Source: Clostridiales bacterium
GTDB lineage: Bacteria; Bacillota; Clostridia; Christensenellales; CAG-917
NCBI GenBank assembly: GCA_012800805.1
Contig: JAAZIO010000171.1
Span: 1-11,820, forward strand
Length of the DNA stretch: 11,820 bases
Direction of reading: 5' to 3'
Numbering within the stretch: position 1 is the stretch's first letter; every line of letters begins with the position of its first letter. A program made the position numbers and the translations under genes. Of this stretch, positions 1 to 6,141 are shown piece after piece. The notes beneath the pieces were generated by a model. The model saw nothing but the letters and a program-made list of their open reading frames with translations. It searched no databases and was not told where the DNA came from.

Positions 1-480
1 AAAGAACTTAACTTTGTAAGAAACAATACCATAAAATCCGTAACGGCCGACCTTGAGCATTTCTCGTTTAATACCGCCGTCGCCCGTCTTATGGAGTTTG
101 TAAACGCCCTTTACGCCTACGACAGCAAGGTAGAGGTTAAAAACGAGCTGTTTACGGAAAGCATAAAAGACCTTATACTCCTGTTTGCGCCGTTCGCGCC
201 GCACTTTAGCGAAGAGCTAAACGAAATGATGGGCGGAAAGGAGTCGGTATTCAACCAAAGGTATCCCATCTATGACGAAAAGGCTCTTAAGCTTGACGAG
301 GTGGAATACGCCGTTCAGATAAACAGCAAAATAAAAAATAAAGTAATGATAAGCTCTGACGCGTCAAACGAGGAGATTGAAGCGATAGCAAAAGAGGCGG
401 TAAAAGAGTTCCTTAACGGACAGACAGTCGTAAAGGCGATTATCATTCCGGGACGACTTGTCAACCTCATCGCAAAATAA
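1..480 (+). CDS. leuS: Leucyl-tRNA synthetase, C-terminal fragment (5' end outside window)
   Basis: The frame is open from the first base and ends with TAA at 478-480, giving the last 159 residues of a class I leucyl-tRNA synthetase, the cytoplasmic enzyme that charges tRNA-Leu. The visible part is the anticodon-binding helical domain (NTAVARLMEFVNALY and LLFAPFAPHFSEEL are typical of LeuRS) and the small C-terminal domain ending in VVKAIIIPGRLVNLIAK. The catalytic HIGH and KMSKS motifs would lie upstream. The ATG at 91 is an internal Met, not a start, since the family sequence continues to the left edge. serS follows after 9 bp, which suggests co-transcription of the two synthetase genes. 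Nothing in the visible part looks damaged. Confidence 0.95.
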   Translation, partial: KELNFVRNNTIKSVTADLEHFSFNTAVARLMEFVNALYAYDSKVEVKNELFTESIKDLILLFAPFAPHFSEELNEMMGGKESVFNQRYPIYDEKALKLDEVEYAVQINSKIKNKVMISSDASNEEIEAIAKEAVKEFLNGQTVVKAIIIPGRLVNLIAK

Positions 481-489
481 GGAGAGACT

Positions 490-1749
490 ATGTTAGATTT
501 AAAAAGACTTTGCGACAACATCGATGAAATAAAAGCGGCGCTTGGCAACCGCAGCGGCAAATTCCCGATAGACGAGGCGGCGGAGCTTGCTAAAGAAAGA
601 AGAAGCGTAATTGTTGAGGTTGAAAGCCTGAAAGCGGAAAAGAACAAGGTTTCTGCCGACATTGCTTTATTGAAGAAAGAAAAAAAGGACGCCGACGCGC
701 TGATTGCAAGAATGCGAGAGGTAGGCGACAGTATTAAAGAGCTTGATAAAAGATTATCCGATATCGAGGAAAAGCTTTCCAATCTCATGTATTCAATACC
801 CAATGTGCCTCACTCAAGCGTTCCCGTAGGAAAAGACTCCGACGAAAACGTCGAAGTGAGACGCTTCGGCGAACCGAGGAAATTCGGCTTTGAACCTAAA
901 GCGCACTGGGATATAGGAACAAACCTTGACATACTTGACTTTGAAACAGCGGGCAAAATAACCGGCGCCAGGTTTACGGTATACAGAGGCTTTGGCGCAA
1001 AGCTTGAGCGCGCCGTTATAAACCTCATGCTTGACACCCATGCCGAAAACGGCTATACCGAGATTTTCCCGCCGTTTATGGTCAACCGCGACTCCATGTT
1101 CGGAACGGGCCAGCTCCCCAAGTTCGAAGAGGATATGTTTAAGGTTTCGGGAACCAACTATTACCTTATTCCCACCGCCGAAGTTCCCGTCACCAACCTT
1201 CACAGGAGCGAAATTTTGGAGGCGGAGCGTCTTCCGATTAAATACTGCGCGTATACCGCCTGCTTTAGAGCGGAAGCGGGAAGCGCGGGCAGAGACACAA
1301 GGGGGCTTATAAGACAGCACCAGTTCAACAAAGTGGAGCTTGTCAAATTTGCGCACCCAGAACGCAGCTACGAAGAGCTTGAAAGCCTGACAAGGGACGC
1401 AGAGCGCATACTGCAAAAGCTTAACCTTCCCTACCGTGTCGTAACACTTTGCACGGGCGACTTGGGATTTTCTTCCGCAAAAACCTACGACATAGAAGTG
1501 TGGCTGCCAAGCTACGGCAGGTATGTGGAGATTTCCTCATGCTCCAACTTTGAGGACTTCCAGGCAAGAAGAGCGCAAATCCGCTTTAAGGAAAACGGAA
1601 AGACAAGGCTTGTCCATACTCTCAACGGAAGCGGCCTTGCCGTGGGAAGAACGGTTGCCGCAATCCTTGAAAACTACCAAAACGAGGACGGCAGCGTGAC
1701 TGTGCCCGAGGCTCTTAGGCCCTATATGGGAACGGATATTTTAAAATAA
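490..1749 (+). CDS. serS: Seryl-tRNA synthetase
   Basis: A full-length 419-residue class II enzyme that activates serine and charges tRNA-Ser (also the first step for selenocysteine). Residues 1-100 form the charged heptad-like arm that binds the long variable arm of tRNA-Ser. The catalytic core carries TAE at 229-231, motif 2 around 257-280 ([21 protein letters not shown] region), [10 protein letters not shown] at 352-361, and motif 3 around 377-395 ([13 protein letters not shown]). Length is normal for bacteria. The start at 490 is supported by a GGAGAG ribosome site at 481-486 and by the family-typical opening MLDLKRL. The gene follows leuS by 9 bp and ends 6 bp before a terminator hairpin. 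Confidence 0.98.
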   Translation: MLDLKRLCDNIDEIKAALGNRSGKFPIDEAAELAKERRSVIVEVESLKAEKNKVSADIALLKKEKKDADALIARMREVGDSIKELDKRLSDIEEKLSNLMYSIPNVPHSSVPVGKDSDENVEVRRFGEPRKFGFEPKAHWDIGTNLDILDFETAGKITGARFTVYRGFGAKLERAVINLMLDTHAENGYTEIFPPFMVNRDSMFGTGQLPKFEEDMFKVSGTNYYLIPTAEVPVTNLHRSEILEAERLPIKYCAYTACFRAEAGSAGRDTRGLIRQHQFNKVELVKFAHPERSYEELESLTRDAERILQKLNLPYRVVTLCTGDLGFSSAKTYDIEVWLPSYGRYVEISSCSNFEDFQARRAQIRFKENGKTRLVHTLNGSGLAVGRTVAAILENYQNEDGSVTVPEALRPYMGTDILK

Positions 1750-1755
1750 ATAATT

Positions 1756-1779
1756 AAGGCGCCCGATGGGCGCTTTTTT
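1756..1779 (+). terminator. Rho-independent terminator after serS
   Basis: GCGCCC (1759-1764), loop GAT, GGGCGC (1768-1773), then a six-T run (1774-1779) with weak A-T/G-T extension of the stem. It sits 6 bp after the serS stop and should end the leuS-serS transcript. The 3' arm can also take part in a second, mutually exclusive hairpin: GCGCTTT (1770-1776) with AAAGCGC (1780-1786), loop TTT. Confidence 0.85.
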
Positions 1780-1786
1780 AAAGCGC

Positions 1787-1820
1787 TTTACATGGCATTT
1801 TTAATGTGATTTACATGGCA
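1787..1820. repeat. Pair of 11-bp direct repeats TTTACATGGCA
   Basis: TTTACATGGCA occurs at 1787-1797 and again at 1810-1820. The start-to-start distance is 23 bp, about two helical turns, so both copies face the same side of the helix. This fits a tandem operator, but a small local duplication is equally possible. No other copy was noticed in the window. Confidence 0.5.
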
Positions 1821-1929
1821 CTAAAATATGATTTGTAATTTTTTAAGCCAGTATTTTGTTTTATATATAAAAAAATCTACTAAGCTAAAGGTTAATAATT
1901 TTTATCTGAAACTTTCCTTTTTTAAATGA

Positions 1930-1946
1930 CTAATATTTATATTTAG
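1930..1946. promoter_or_regulatory. AT-rich dyad sharing a 13-bp core with the tupA promoter region
   Basis: The sequence CTAATATTTATATTTAG contains the inverted pair AATA-TTTA-TATT. Its 13-bp core TAATATTTATATT (1931-1943) is identical to bases 5036-5048 upstream of tupA. It lies about 190 bp before the aor start. A shared tungstate-responsive operator is possible, but chance identity in AT-rich DNA cannot be excluded. Confidence 0.35.
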
Positions 1947-2021
1947 TTTAGTTATCATATAATTCAAAGCATTTATCTGCTTAAAGGCTAAATCATTATA
2001 TGGTTATACGATTTTTTTCGG

Positions 2022-2050
2022 TTCATCTTGTAATTTCGTCACAATATAAT
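2022..2050 (+). promoter_or_regulatory. Candidate distal aor promoter with perfect -10
   Basis: A consensus TATAAT at 2045-2050 lies 17 bp after a weak -35 (TTCATC, 2022-2027). Transcription would begin near 2056-2058, at the GGGG that opens the hairpin at 2056-2079. The -10 is convincing but the -35 is poor. Confidence 0.4.
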
Positions 2051-2055
2051 ATTAA

Positions 2056-2079
2056 GGGGCAATTTCTAAAAGAAATCCC
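2056..2079 (+). other. Small hairpin ahead of aor
   Basis: ATTTCT (2062-2067), loop AAA, AGAAAT (2071-2076), flanked by GGG (2056-2058) and CCC (2077-2079) that can extend the stem past a GCA bulge. If the TATAAT at 2045-2050 is used, this would form the very 5' end of the aor mRNA and could stabilise it. As DNA it could be an operator next to the TTGACA at 2083. Confidence 0.4.
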
Positions 2080-2082
2080 GGG

Positions 2083-2111
2083 TTGACATTTTTGGCAATT
2101 TTTGTTAAACT
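2083..2111 (+). promoter_or_regulatory. Candidate proximal aor promoter
   Basis: A consensus -35 TTGACA (2083-2088), a 17-bp spacer, then TAAACT (2106-2111) as a -10 matching four of six consensus positions. The start point would be about 18 bp ahead of the aor ATG, leaving a short leader with TAAGGA (2119-2124) and GAGGG (2128-2132) as ribosome-site candidates. Confidence 0.5.
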
Positions 2112-2135
2112 TTTAAAATAAGGATAAGAGGGATT

Positions 2136-4091
2136 ATGAGTAAATATGGCGGATACCAAGGCAAAATTTTAAAAATAGATTTGTCAACCCGAAATATTTC
2201 GGATTACGAAATAACCGACAGCGAACGCGAGCTGTATCTTGGCGGAAAAATTCTTGCCGCAAAAATCATCTACGACAACATTAAAAGAAAAATTGACGCG
2301 TTTGACCCTGAAAATTTGCTTGTCATAACAACGGGGCCGCTGAACGGGCTGCTTGCGCCCTGTTCGTCGCGCTTCAACATCTCGGGAATTTCTCCCCTTA
2401 CGGGGCTTTTGACCTCGTCAAACTGCGGCGGAACATTCGGCATGAAACTTAAAGCCGCGGGCTATGACGCTCTTATAGTTACGGGAAAGAGCAAAGAGAG
2501 AATCTATATTGAAATTAACGATGATAAAGTTGAGTTTAAAAACGCCGACAGCCTTTGGGGAAAAGAATGCATGGCAACTCAGGAAGAGCTGCAGAACATG
2601 CAGGCAAATCCAAAGCTCAAGACGGGCAAAATTGTCATCGGACCTGCGGGAGAAAATCTTGTAAGATACGCCTGTATACTGAGCGACGAGAGAGCGGCGG
2701 GAAGAGGCGGCCTGGGCGCTGTCATGGGCGCAAAGAATCTAAAGGCAATTACCGTTCAGGGCACTCATAAAATTGAGGTAAAGGAAAAAGAAAAATACCA
2801 AGCTCTTATAAAAAAGTGGATTGAATATTTAAGAAAACACCCGCTTACGGGAAATCAGCTTCCAAGGCTTGGCACTGCGGGGTTGATTGCTCCAATGCAG
2901 GCAAAGAATATTCTGTCAACCAAAAATTTTTCAAGCGGAAGGTTTGATAAATTTGAGAGCGTCTCAGGTGAAGTGCTTGCCGAAAAATACCTTGTTAAAA
3001 ACTCGGGCTGCATATCCTGCCCCATTCACTGCACGAGGGTGGTAAGCGTAAACGGCAAGAATGTCAAAGGGCCCGAGCTTGAAACTCTTGGGCTTTTGGG
3101 ACCAAACATCCTAAACGACAACCTGGAGGCTATTTTAAGGTGGAACTACCTTTTAGACGAGCTGGGCATGGACACCATTTCCTTTGCTGGCACTCTGTCG
3201 TTTGCCATGGAACTGAACGAAAAAGGCATGTGGGACAACGGCCTTGAGTTTGGCAAAATCGATAAAATAGACGAGCTTATACACGATGTAGCATACAGAA
3301 ACGGCGAGGTTGCCTATTATATAGGCGAAGGCTCACGGATAGTTTCCAAAAAATTCGGCGGAAGCGAGTTTGCGGGAAATGTCAAAGGCATGGAGCTTGC
3401 GGCCTACGAGCCGAGGGCGGCGGTTGGCCAAGGTCTTGGTTATGCGGTGTCAAACCGCGGCGGTTGCCACTTGAACGGCGGCTACAATGTCATTCTTGAA
3501 GGCTTGGGGCTGTCGGCTAACCAGTATACGCCAAAAGGCAAAGCCTCCTTTACAATGATGTTCCAAGACCTGATGGAAGCGGTGTCCGCGGGAGGCAGCT
3601 GTCTGTTTACGACATACGCGATATTTCCGCCGTCGCTTATCGAAAAGCCCAACTCAAAGCTCACGAGGTTTATAAACAAGGCGATACCTCACCTAGGGAG
3701 CGCGGTTGCTTTGGCTAACAGGTTCCCCGGCATTCTCTCGCTAAACCTTCCCACGCTTTTCCCTCATCCCCTTGCCATAAGTTACGCCACGGGAATGAAG
3801 CTTAATTTTGGAAAGCTTAAAAGAATCGGTGAGAGGGGCTACAACCTTGAAAGAATAATTAACCTGACGCTTGGGATGACCTGCGAGGACGACTCGCTCC
3901 CTAAGCGTCTGACTGACGAAAGGCAGCAGCCTGACAATAAACGCTCTAAAGTTCCGCTTAAAAAACTCAAGAAAACATACTACAGAGTAAGAGGCTGGGA
4001 CAAACTCGGCAGACCCACTAAATCTCTTATCAGACGCCTCAGACTTCCAAAAGACAGCGCGGCGCAGATTTATGGCGCCAAAGCAAATTAA
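2136..4091 (+). CDS. aor: Tungsten-containing aldehyde:ferredoxin oxidoreductase family protein
   Basis: This 651-residue protein belongs to the AOR family, cytoplasmic enzymes with a tungsten bis-pyranopterin centre and one [4Fe-4S] cluster that oxidise aldehydes (or related substrates) with ferredoxin. The N-terminal domain begins GGYQGKILKIDLST. RAAGRGGLGAVMGAKN at 187-201 is the pterin-binding glycine-rich segment. The cluster ligands appear as C292, C295 and C299 (GCISCPIHC) plus C489 (SAGGSCLFT). ELETLGLLGPN at 315-325, YEPRAAVGQG at 424-433 and RGGCHLNGGY at 441-450 are further family blocks, and the C-terminus has DDSLPKRLTDE and the RGWDKLGRPT motif. It opens the block containing moaD-like, thiF-like and tup genes, which strongly suggests tungsten rather than molybdenum. 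The natural substrate cannot be told from sequence, and no ferredoxin-like partner gene is adjacent. Confidence 0.95.
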   Translation: MSKYGGYQGKILKIDLSTRNISDYEITDSERELYLGGKILAAKIIYDNIKRKIDAFDPENLLVITTGPLNGLLAPCSSRFNISGISPLTGLLTSSNCGGTFGMKLKAAGYDALIVTGKSKERIYIEINDDKVEFKNADSLWGKECMATQEELQNMQANPKLKTGKIVIGPAGENLVRYACILSDERAAGRGGLGAVMGAKNLKAITVQGTHKIEVKEKEKYQALIKKWIEYLRKHPLTGNQLPRLGTAGLIAPMQAKNILSTKNFSSGRFDKFESVSGEVLAEKYLVKNSGCISCPIHCTRVVSVNGKNVKGPELETLGLLGPNILNDNLEAILRWNYLLDELGMDTISFAGTLSFAMELNEKGMWDNGLEFGKIDKIDELIHDVAYRNGEVAYYIGEGSRIVSKKFGGSEFAGNVKGMELAAYEPRAAVGQGLGYAVSNRGGCHLNGGYNVILEGLGLSANQYTPKGKASFTMMFQDLMEAVSAGGSCLFTTYAIFPPSLIEKPNSKLTRFINKAIPHLGSAVALANRFPGILSLNLPTLFPHPLAISYATGMKLNFGKLKRIGERGYNLERIINLTLGMTCEDDSLPKRLTDERQQPDNKRSKVPLKKLKKTYYRVRGWDKLGRPTKSLIRRLRLPKDSAAQIYGAKAN

Positions 4092-4124
4092 AAATCTTTA
4101 GCCAATCGGCTTATTGAGGTGAAT

Positions 4125-4361
4125 ATGATAAAAGTAAATTTTTTCGGGGTTTTAAGGCTGGACTATAAGGTCAGCAGCATGGATGTGGAATGCTCTAAAA
4201 ACGTAACCGAACTGCTTGAGCGTATCTCAAGCCAAAAAAGCATTCCCATCGACAGGCTTATAAGCTGTTCGTTTTACATAAACGGCAAGCCCGCAACCAT
4301 TCGTTCAAGAGTATTTGACGGCGACGAAGTCATGGTTATGTCGCCTGTAGCCGGAGGATAG
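4125..4361 (+). CDS. MoaD/ThiS-like sulfur carrier
   Basis: A 78-residue ubiquitin-fold protein ending in VMSPVAGG. The C-terminal Gly-Gly is the hallmark of MoaD and ThiS, whose terminal glycine is adenylated and thiocarboxylated to deliver sulfur, in MoaD's case for the dithiolene of molybdopterin. The ATG at 4125 is preferred over an in-frame GTG at 4119, because GAGGT at 4116-4120 makes a ribosome site for the ATG and overlaps the GTG. It lies 33 bp after aor and 2 bp before the ThiF-like gene, its expected activating enzyme. A MoaD-type gene next to AOR is a recurring arrangement in tungsten users. A ThiS role is less likely since no thiamin genes are present. Confidence 0.85.
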   Translation: MIKVNFFGVLRLDYKVSSMDVECSKNVTELLERISSQKSIPIDRLISCSFYINGKPATIRSRVFDGDEVMVMSPVAGG

Positions 4362-4363
4362 CG

Positions 4364-5008
4364 ATGTTTAATATCGAGCCCGCGGCGGCGGCCGAACTGC
4401 TGAGGTCCAAGACCGCTTTCATTGCGGGGCTTGGAGGACTTGGCGGTTATGTCGCCGAAGAGCTCGCCCGCTCGGGTGTCGGTAAAATCATAGCCTATGA
4501 CGGCGATGTGTTTCAAGAGAGCAACTTAAACCGCCAGCTGCTCTCTAATAAACTATTGCTTGGAAAAAGCAAATTTGAGGCGCTAAAGGAGCGCGTTGAA
4601 AGAATATCCGATACCAAAGTCGAGGGCGGGCAGGTTTTTATATCAGAAGATAACATTGATGAGCTCGCCTGCGGATGCGATATCATTATCGATTGCTGCG
4701 ACAATGTGAAATCAAGATTCGCTCTGCAATCTTATGCGGAAAAAAAGGGGCTTTTTTTGGTTCACGGGGCGGCTTGCGGATACCTTGGGCAGGTGTCCGT
4801 CATAAGCCCGGGCAGCGGGACTCTTAAAAAAATATATCCTAAAAGCGAAGGCACGGTAGGGCACACTCCCGCTCCCGCTCCCGCGATTGTCGGAAGCATT
4901 GAAGCGAGCGAGGCTTTAAGGGTTTTGCTTGGTCTTCCTTCCCCCATTTTGGACAAACTTTTGCTTATTGATTTATCTTCTCTTACTTTTGTAACTCTTA
5001 GCCTTTAA
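4364..5008 (+). CDS. ThiF/MoeB/HesA-family sulfur-carrier adenylyltransferase
   Basis: A 214-residue E1-like enzyme expected to adenylate the C-terminal glycine of the adjacent MoaD-like protein. The Rossmann nucleotide loop GLGGLG is at 22-27, followed by YDGDVFQESNLNRQ at 45-58 (D46, N54, R57, Q58 in conserved positions), K68/K70, and DCCDN at 110-114 with the Mg-binding-type Asp113. The protein is shorter than E. coli-type MoeB: it lacks the paired CxxC zinc cysteines and has no C-terminal rhodanese domain. Where MoeB has its first zinc pair and crossover region, this protein has TVGHTPAPAPAIVGSIEASEA (164-184). The GGAGG at 4354-4358, inside the moaD-like 3' end, fixes the ATG at 4364. 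It could equally be called HesA-like. Confidence 0.85.
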   Translation: MFNIEPAAAAELLRSKTAFIAGLGGLGGYVAEELARSGVGKIIAYDGDVFQESNLNRQLLSNKLLLGKSKFEALKERVERISDTKVEGGQVFISEDNIDELACGCDIIIDCCDNVKSRFALQSYAEKKGLFLVHGAACGYLGQVSVISPGSGTLKKIYPKSEGTVGHTPAPAPAIVGSIEASEALRVLLGLPSPILDKLLLIDLSSLTFVTLSL

Positions 5009-5012
5009 AAGC

Positions 5013-5050
5013 TTGATTATTTTTTCGTTTTAGCGTAATATTTATATTAC
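5013..5050 (+). promoter_or_regulatory. Candidate tupA promoter with overlapping palindrome
   Basis: TTGATT (5013-5018) can act as a -35, with -10 choices TAATAT (5036-5041, 17-bp spacer) or TATATT (5043-5048). A palindrome GTAATA-TTTA-TATTAC covers 5035-5050 and so overlaps either -10, the classic placement for a repressor. The core TAATATTTATATT recurs at 1931-1943 upstream of aor. A tungstate- or molybdate-sensing repressor is an inference only. Confidence 0.5.
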
Positions 5051-5148
5051 TCCGATTTTGCGCGCCTAAGGGCAAAGCCTATGGACGCAAAACGATAGGG
5101 CTTTGAGGGAAACCTCCACGCCTTCCATTATTTGAAAAGGAGTTACAT
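5051..5148 (+). ncRNA. Structured tupA leader, riboswitch candidate
   Basis: Three pairings are visible in this 98-nt leader. TTTTGCG (5056-5062) pairs with CGCAAAA (5086-5092). CAAAGCCTAT (5073-5082) pairs with ATAGGGCTTTG (5095-5105) with one bulged G, crossing the first stem so that the two form a pseudoknot or alternate. GAGG-GAAA-CCTC (5105-5116) is a GNRA-capped hairpin. The blocks AAGGGCAAAGCC (5068-5079), GGACGCAAA (5083-5091) and ATAGGGC (5095-5101) recall the c-di-GMP-I (GEMM-I) aptamer core from memory. The usual GAAA-capped first hairpin is reduced to CC-TAT-GG, and I see no match to the 3' part. A Moco/Tuco-type sensor is an alternative. The ribosome site AAGGAG is at 5137-5142. 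Confidence 0.45.
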
Positions 5149-6138
5149 ATGAAAAGAAGACTTTTTGCACTTGCGCTTGTGCTTACGCTTGCGCTTTTCG
5201 CCTTTGTCCTTACGGCCTGCAATGATGAACCACCATCCGCGGTCCAAGACAAAATCCCCAACCTTACAATTTTATACGAACAGGATAGCGACATGCTAAA
5301 CACCTACTCGATGATTGCGGTAAGTCCCGACGCGCCTTTTAACAACCAGTCCGGAGCGGCTGTTAAGATTAACACCTCGGGCGCCGACGCATTCATTAAT
5401 TGGATGAGCCTCGCCTCAACAAGAGAGCTTATAAAAAATTACGGCTACAGCACCTATGGCGACTACCTCTTCTACCTTCTTGAAGACGCTCCCACAGTTG
5501 ATGTAACCATCCCCAACGCGACCGCGGAAACAAAGGTAATCCGCCTGTCCACCACAACATCCGTAAATGACAGCGGCCTTATGGATTATCTTGTCCCCGT
5601 CTTTGAAAACACCTACGGATATGATGTTCAAATCTACTCCGCGGGAACGGGCGCGGCCATCAACGCGGCAAAAGCAGGTAACGCCGATTTAATCCTTGTC
5701 CATTCCAAGTCCCAAGAAGAAGCTTTCGTAAACGCCGGCTTTGGCAGAGTTGTTTCGGGCTTTGATAAAGAAAGAGTTTCTTTTATGTATAACTTCTTCG
5801 TCCTCGTCGGCCCCACCACCGACCCCGCGGGCGTTAAGGAAGCTCCCAGCGTAAAAGATGCTTTCAATCTGATTGCCGAAGGCGGTTATAAATTCATCTC
5901 AAGAGGCGACGGAAGCGGCACCCACACTAAAGAGCTTACTCTTTGGCCGAAGAATCTCGGAATAACCTCCGACATCGACGGCACCGACCCCTTAGTTGAA
6001 GACAGTATGACTTATGAATGGTATGTTTCCGCAGGTCAAGGTATGGGAGCTTGCCTTATGATGGCTAACGAGAAAAACGCTTATGTTCTTTCAGACAAGG
6101 CGACCTACCTTGCATTCAAAAACTTTGTGGAAAAGTAA
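5149..6138 (+). CDS. tupA: Tungstate ABC transporter substrate-binding lipoprotein, apparently circularly permuted
   Basis: A 329-residue lipoprotein: KRR, a hydrophobic stretch, and lipobox LTAC with Cys24 as the lipidated residue. It should capture tungstate outside the membrane and pass it to TupB. The TupA signatures are all present: LSTTTSVNDSG (133-143), SAGTGAAI (164-171), DLILVHS (180-186), SRGDGSGTH (251-259), GQGMGA (296-301) and YVLSDKATYLAF (312-323). In the family as I know it, that last block is followed by a strand like LxILxExDxxLxNxYxVIAVxP, a FIxWL helix and a GxxLF tail. Here that part is instead at residues 38-109 (LTILYEQDSDMLNTYSMIAV, ADAFINWM, TYGDYLFYL), before the TTTS block, and the protein stops at FKNFVEK. 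A linker of about 16 residues (113-128) joins the two parts. AAGGAG at 5137-5142 supports the start. Confidence 0.9.
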   Translation: MKRRLFALALVLTLALFAFVLTACNDEPPSAVQDKIPNLTILYEQDSDMLNTYSMIAVSPDAPFNNQSGAAVKINTSGADAFINWMSLASTRELIKNYGYSTYGDYLFYLLEDAPTVDVTIPNATAETKVIRLSTTTSVNDSGLMDYLVPVFENTYGYDVQIYSAGTGAAINAAKAGNADLILVHSKSQEEAFVNAGFGRVVSGFDKERVSFMYNFFVLVGPTTDPAGVKEAPSVKDAFNLIAEGGYKFISRGDGSGTHTKELTLWPKNLGITSDIDGTDPLVEDSMTYEWYVSAGQGMGACLMMANEKNAYVLSDKATYLAFKNFVEK

Positions 6139-6141
6139 GCC

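Larger units (their letters stand above)
1780..2135. other. AT-rich intergenic region upstream of aor
   Basis: About 355 bp without a convincing gene on either strand. It contains a 10-bp palindrome AAAGCGCTTT at 1780-1789, a direct repeat of TTTACATGGCA, an AT dyad at 1930-1946 that shares its core with the tupA promoter region, and two promoter-like elements close to aor. The stretch 1850-2010 is very AT-rich and otherwise shows no clear structure. Confidence 0.7.

Noticed and set aside
315..803. Minus-strand ORF of 162 codons opposite leuS/serS
   Set aside because: Serine-rich, low-complexity product typical of the antisense of lysine/glutamate-rich coding sequence; it runs across the leuS-serS junction and has no family match.
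814..1416. Minus-strand ORF of 200 codons inside serS
   Set aside because: Lies entirely opposite the conserved catalytic core of serS, whose frame is certain; no recognisable domain.
4098..4113. Hairpin TAGCC-AATC-GGCTTA between aor and the MoaD-like gene as a terminator
   Set aside because: The stem is only about 4-5 bp and no T run follows; transcription probably continues through it.
4119..4361. GTG 4119 as the start of the MoaD-like gene
   Set aside because: The GTG is part of the GAGGTG ribosome site; ATG 4125 is properly spaced and gives the expected family N-terminus.
5149..5490. Assembly or frame error as the cause of the odd TupA order
   Set aside because: The rearranged protein is one uninterrupted frame with signal peptide, ribosome site and linker, and it neighbours tupB with normal spacing; no broken second copy is visible.
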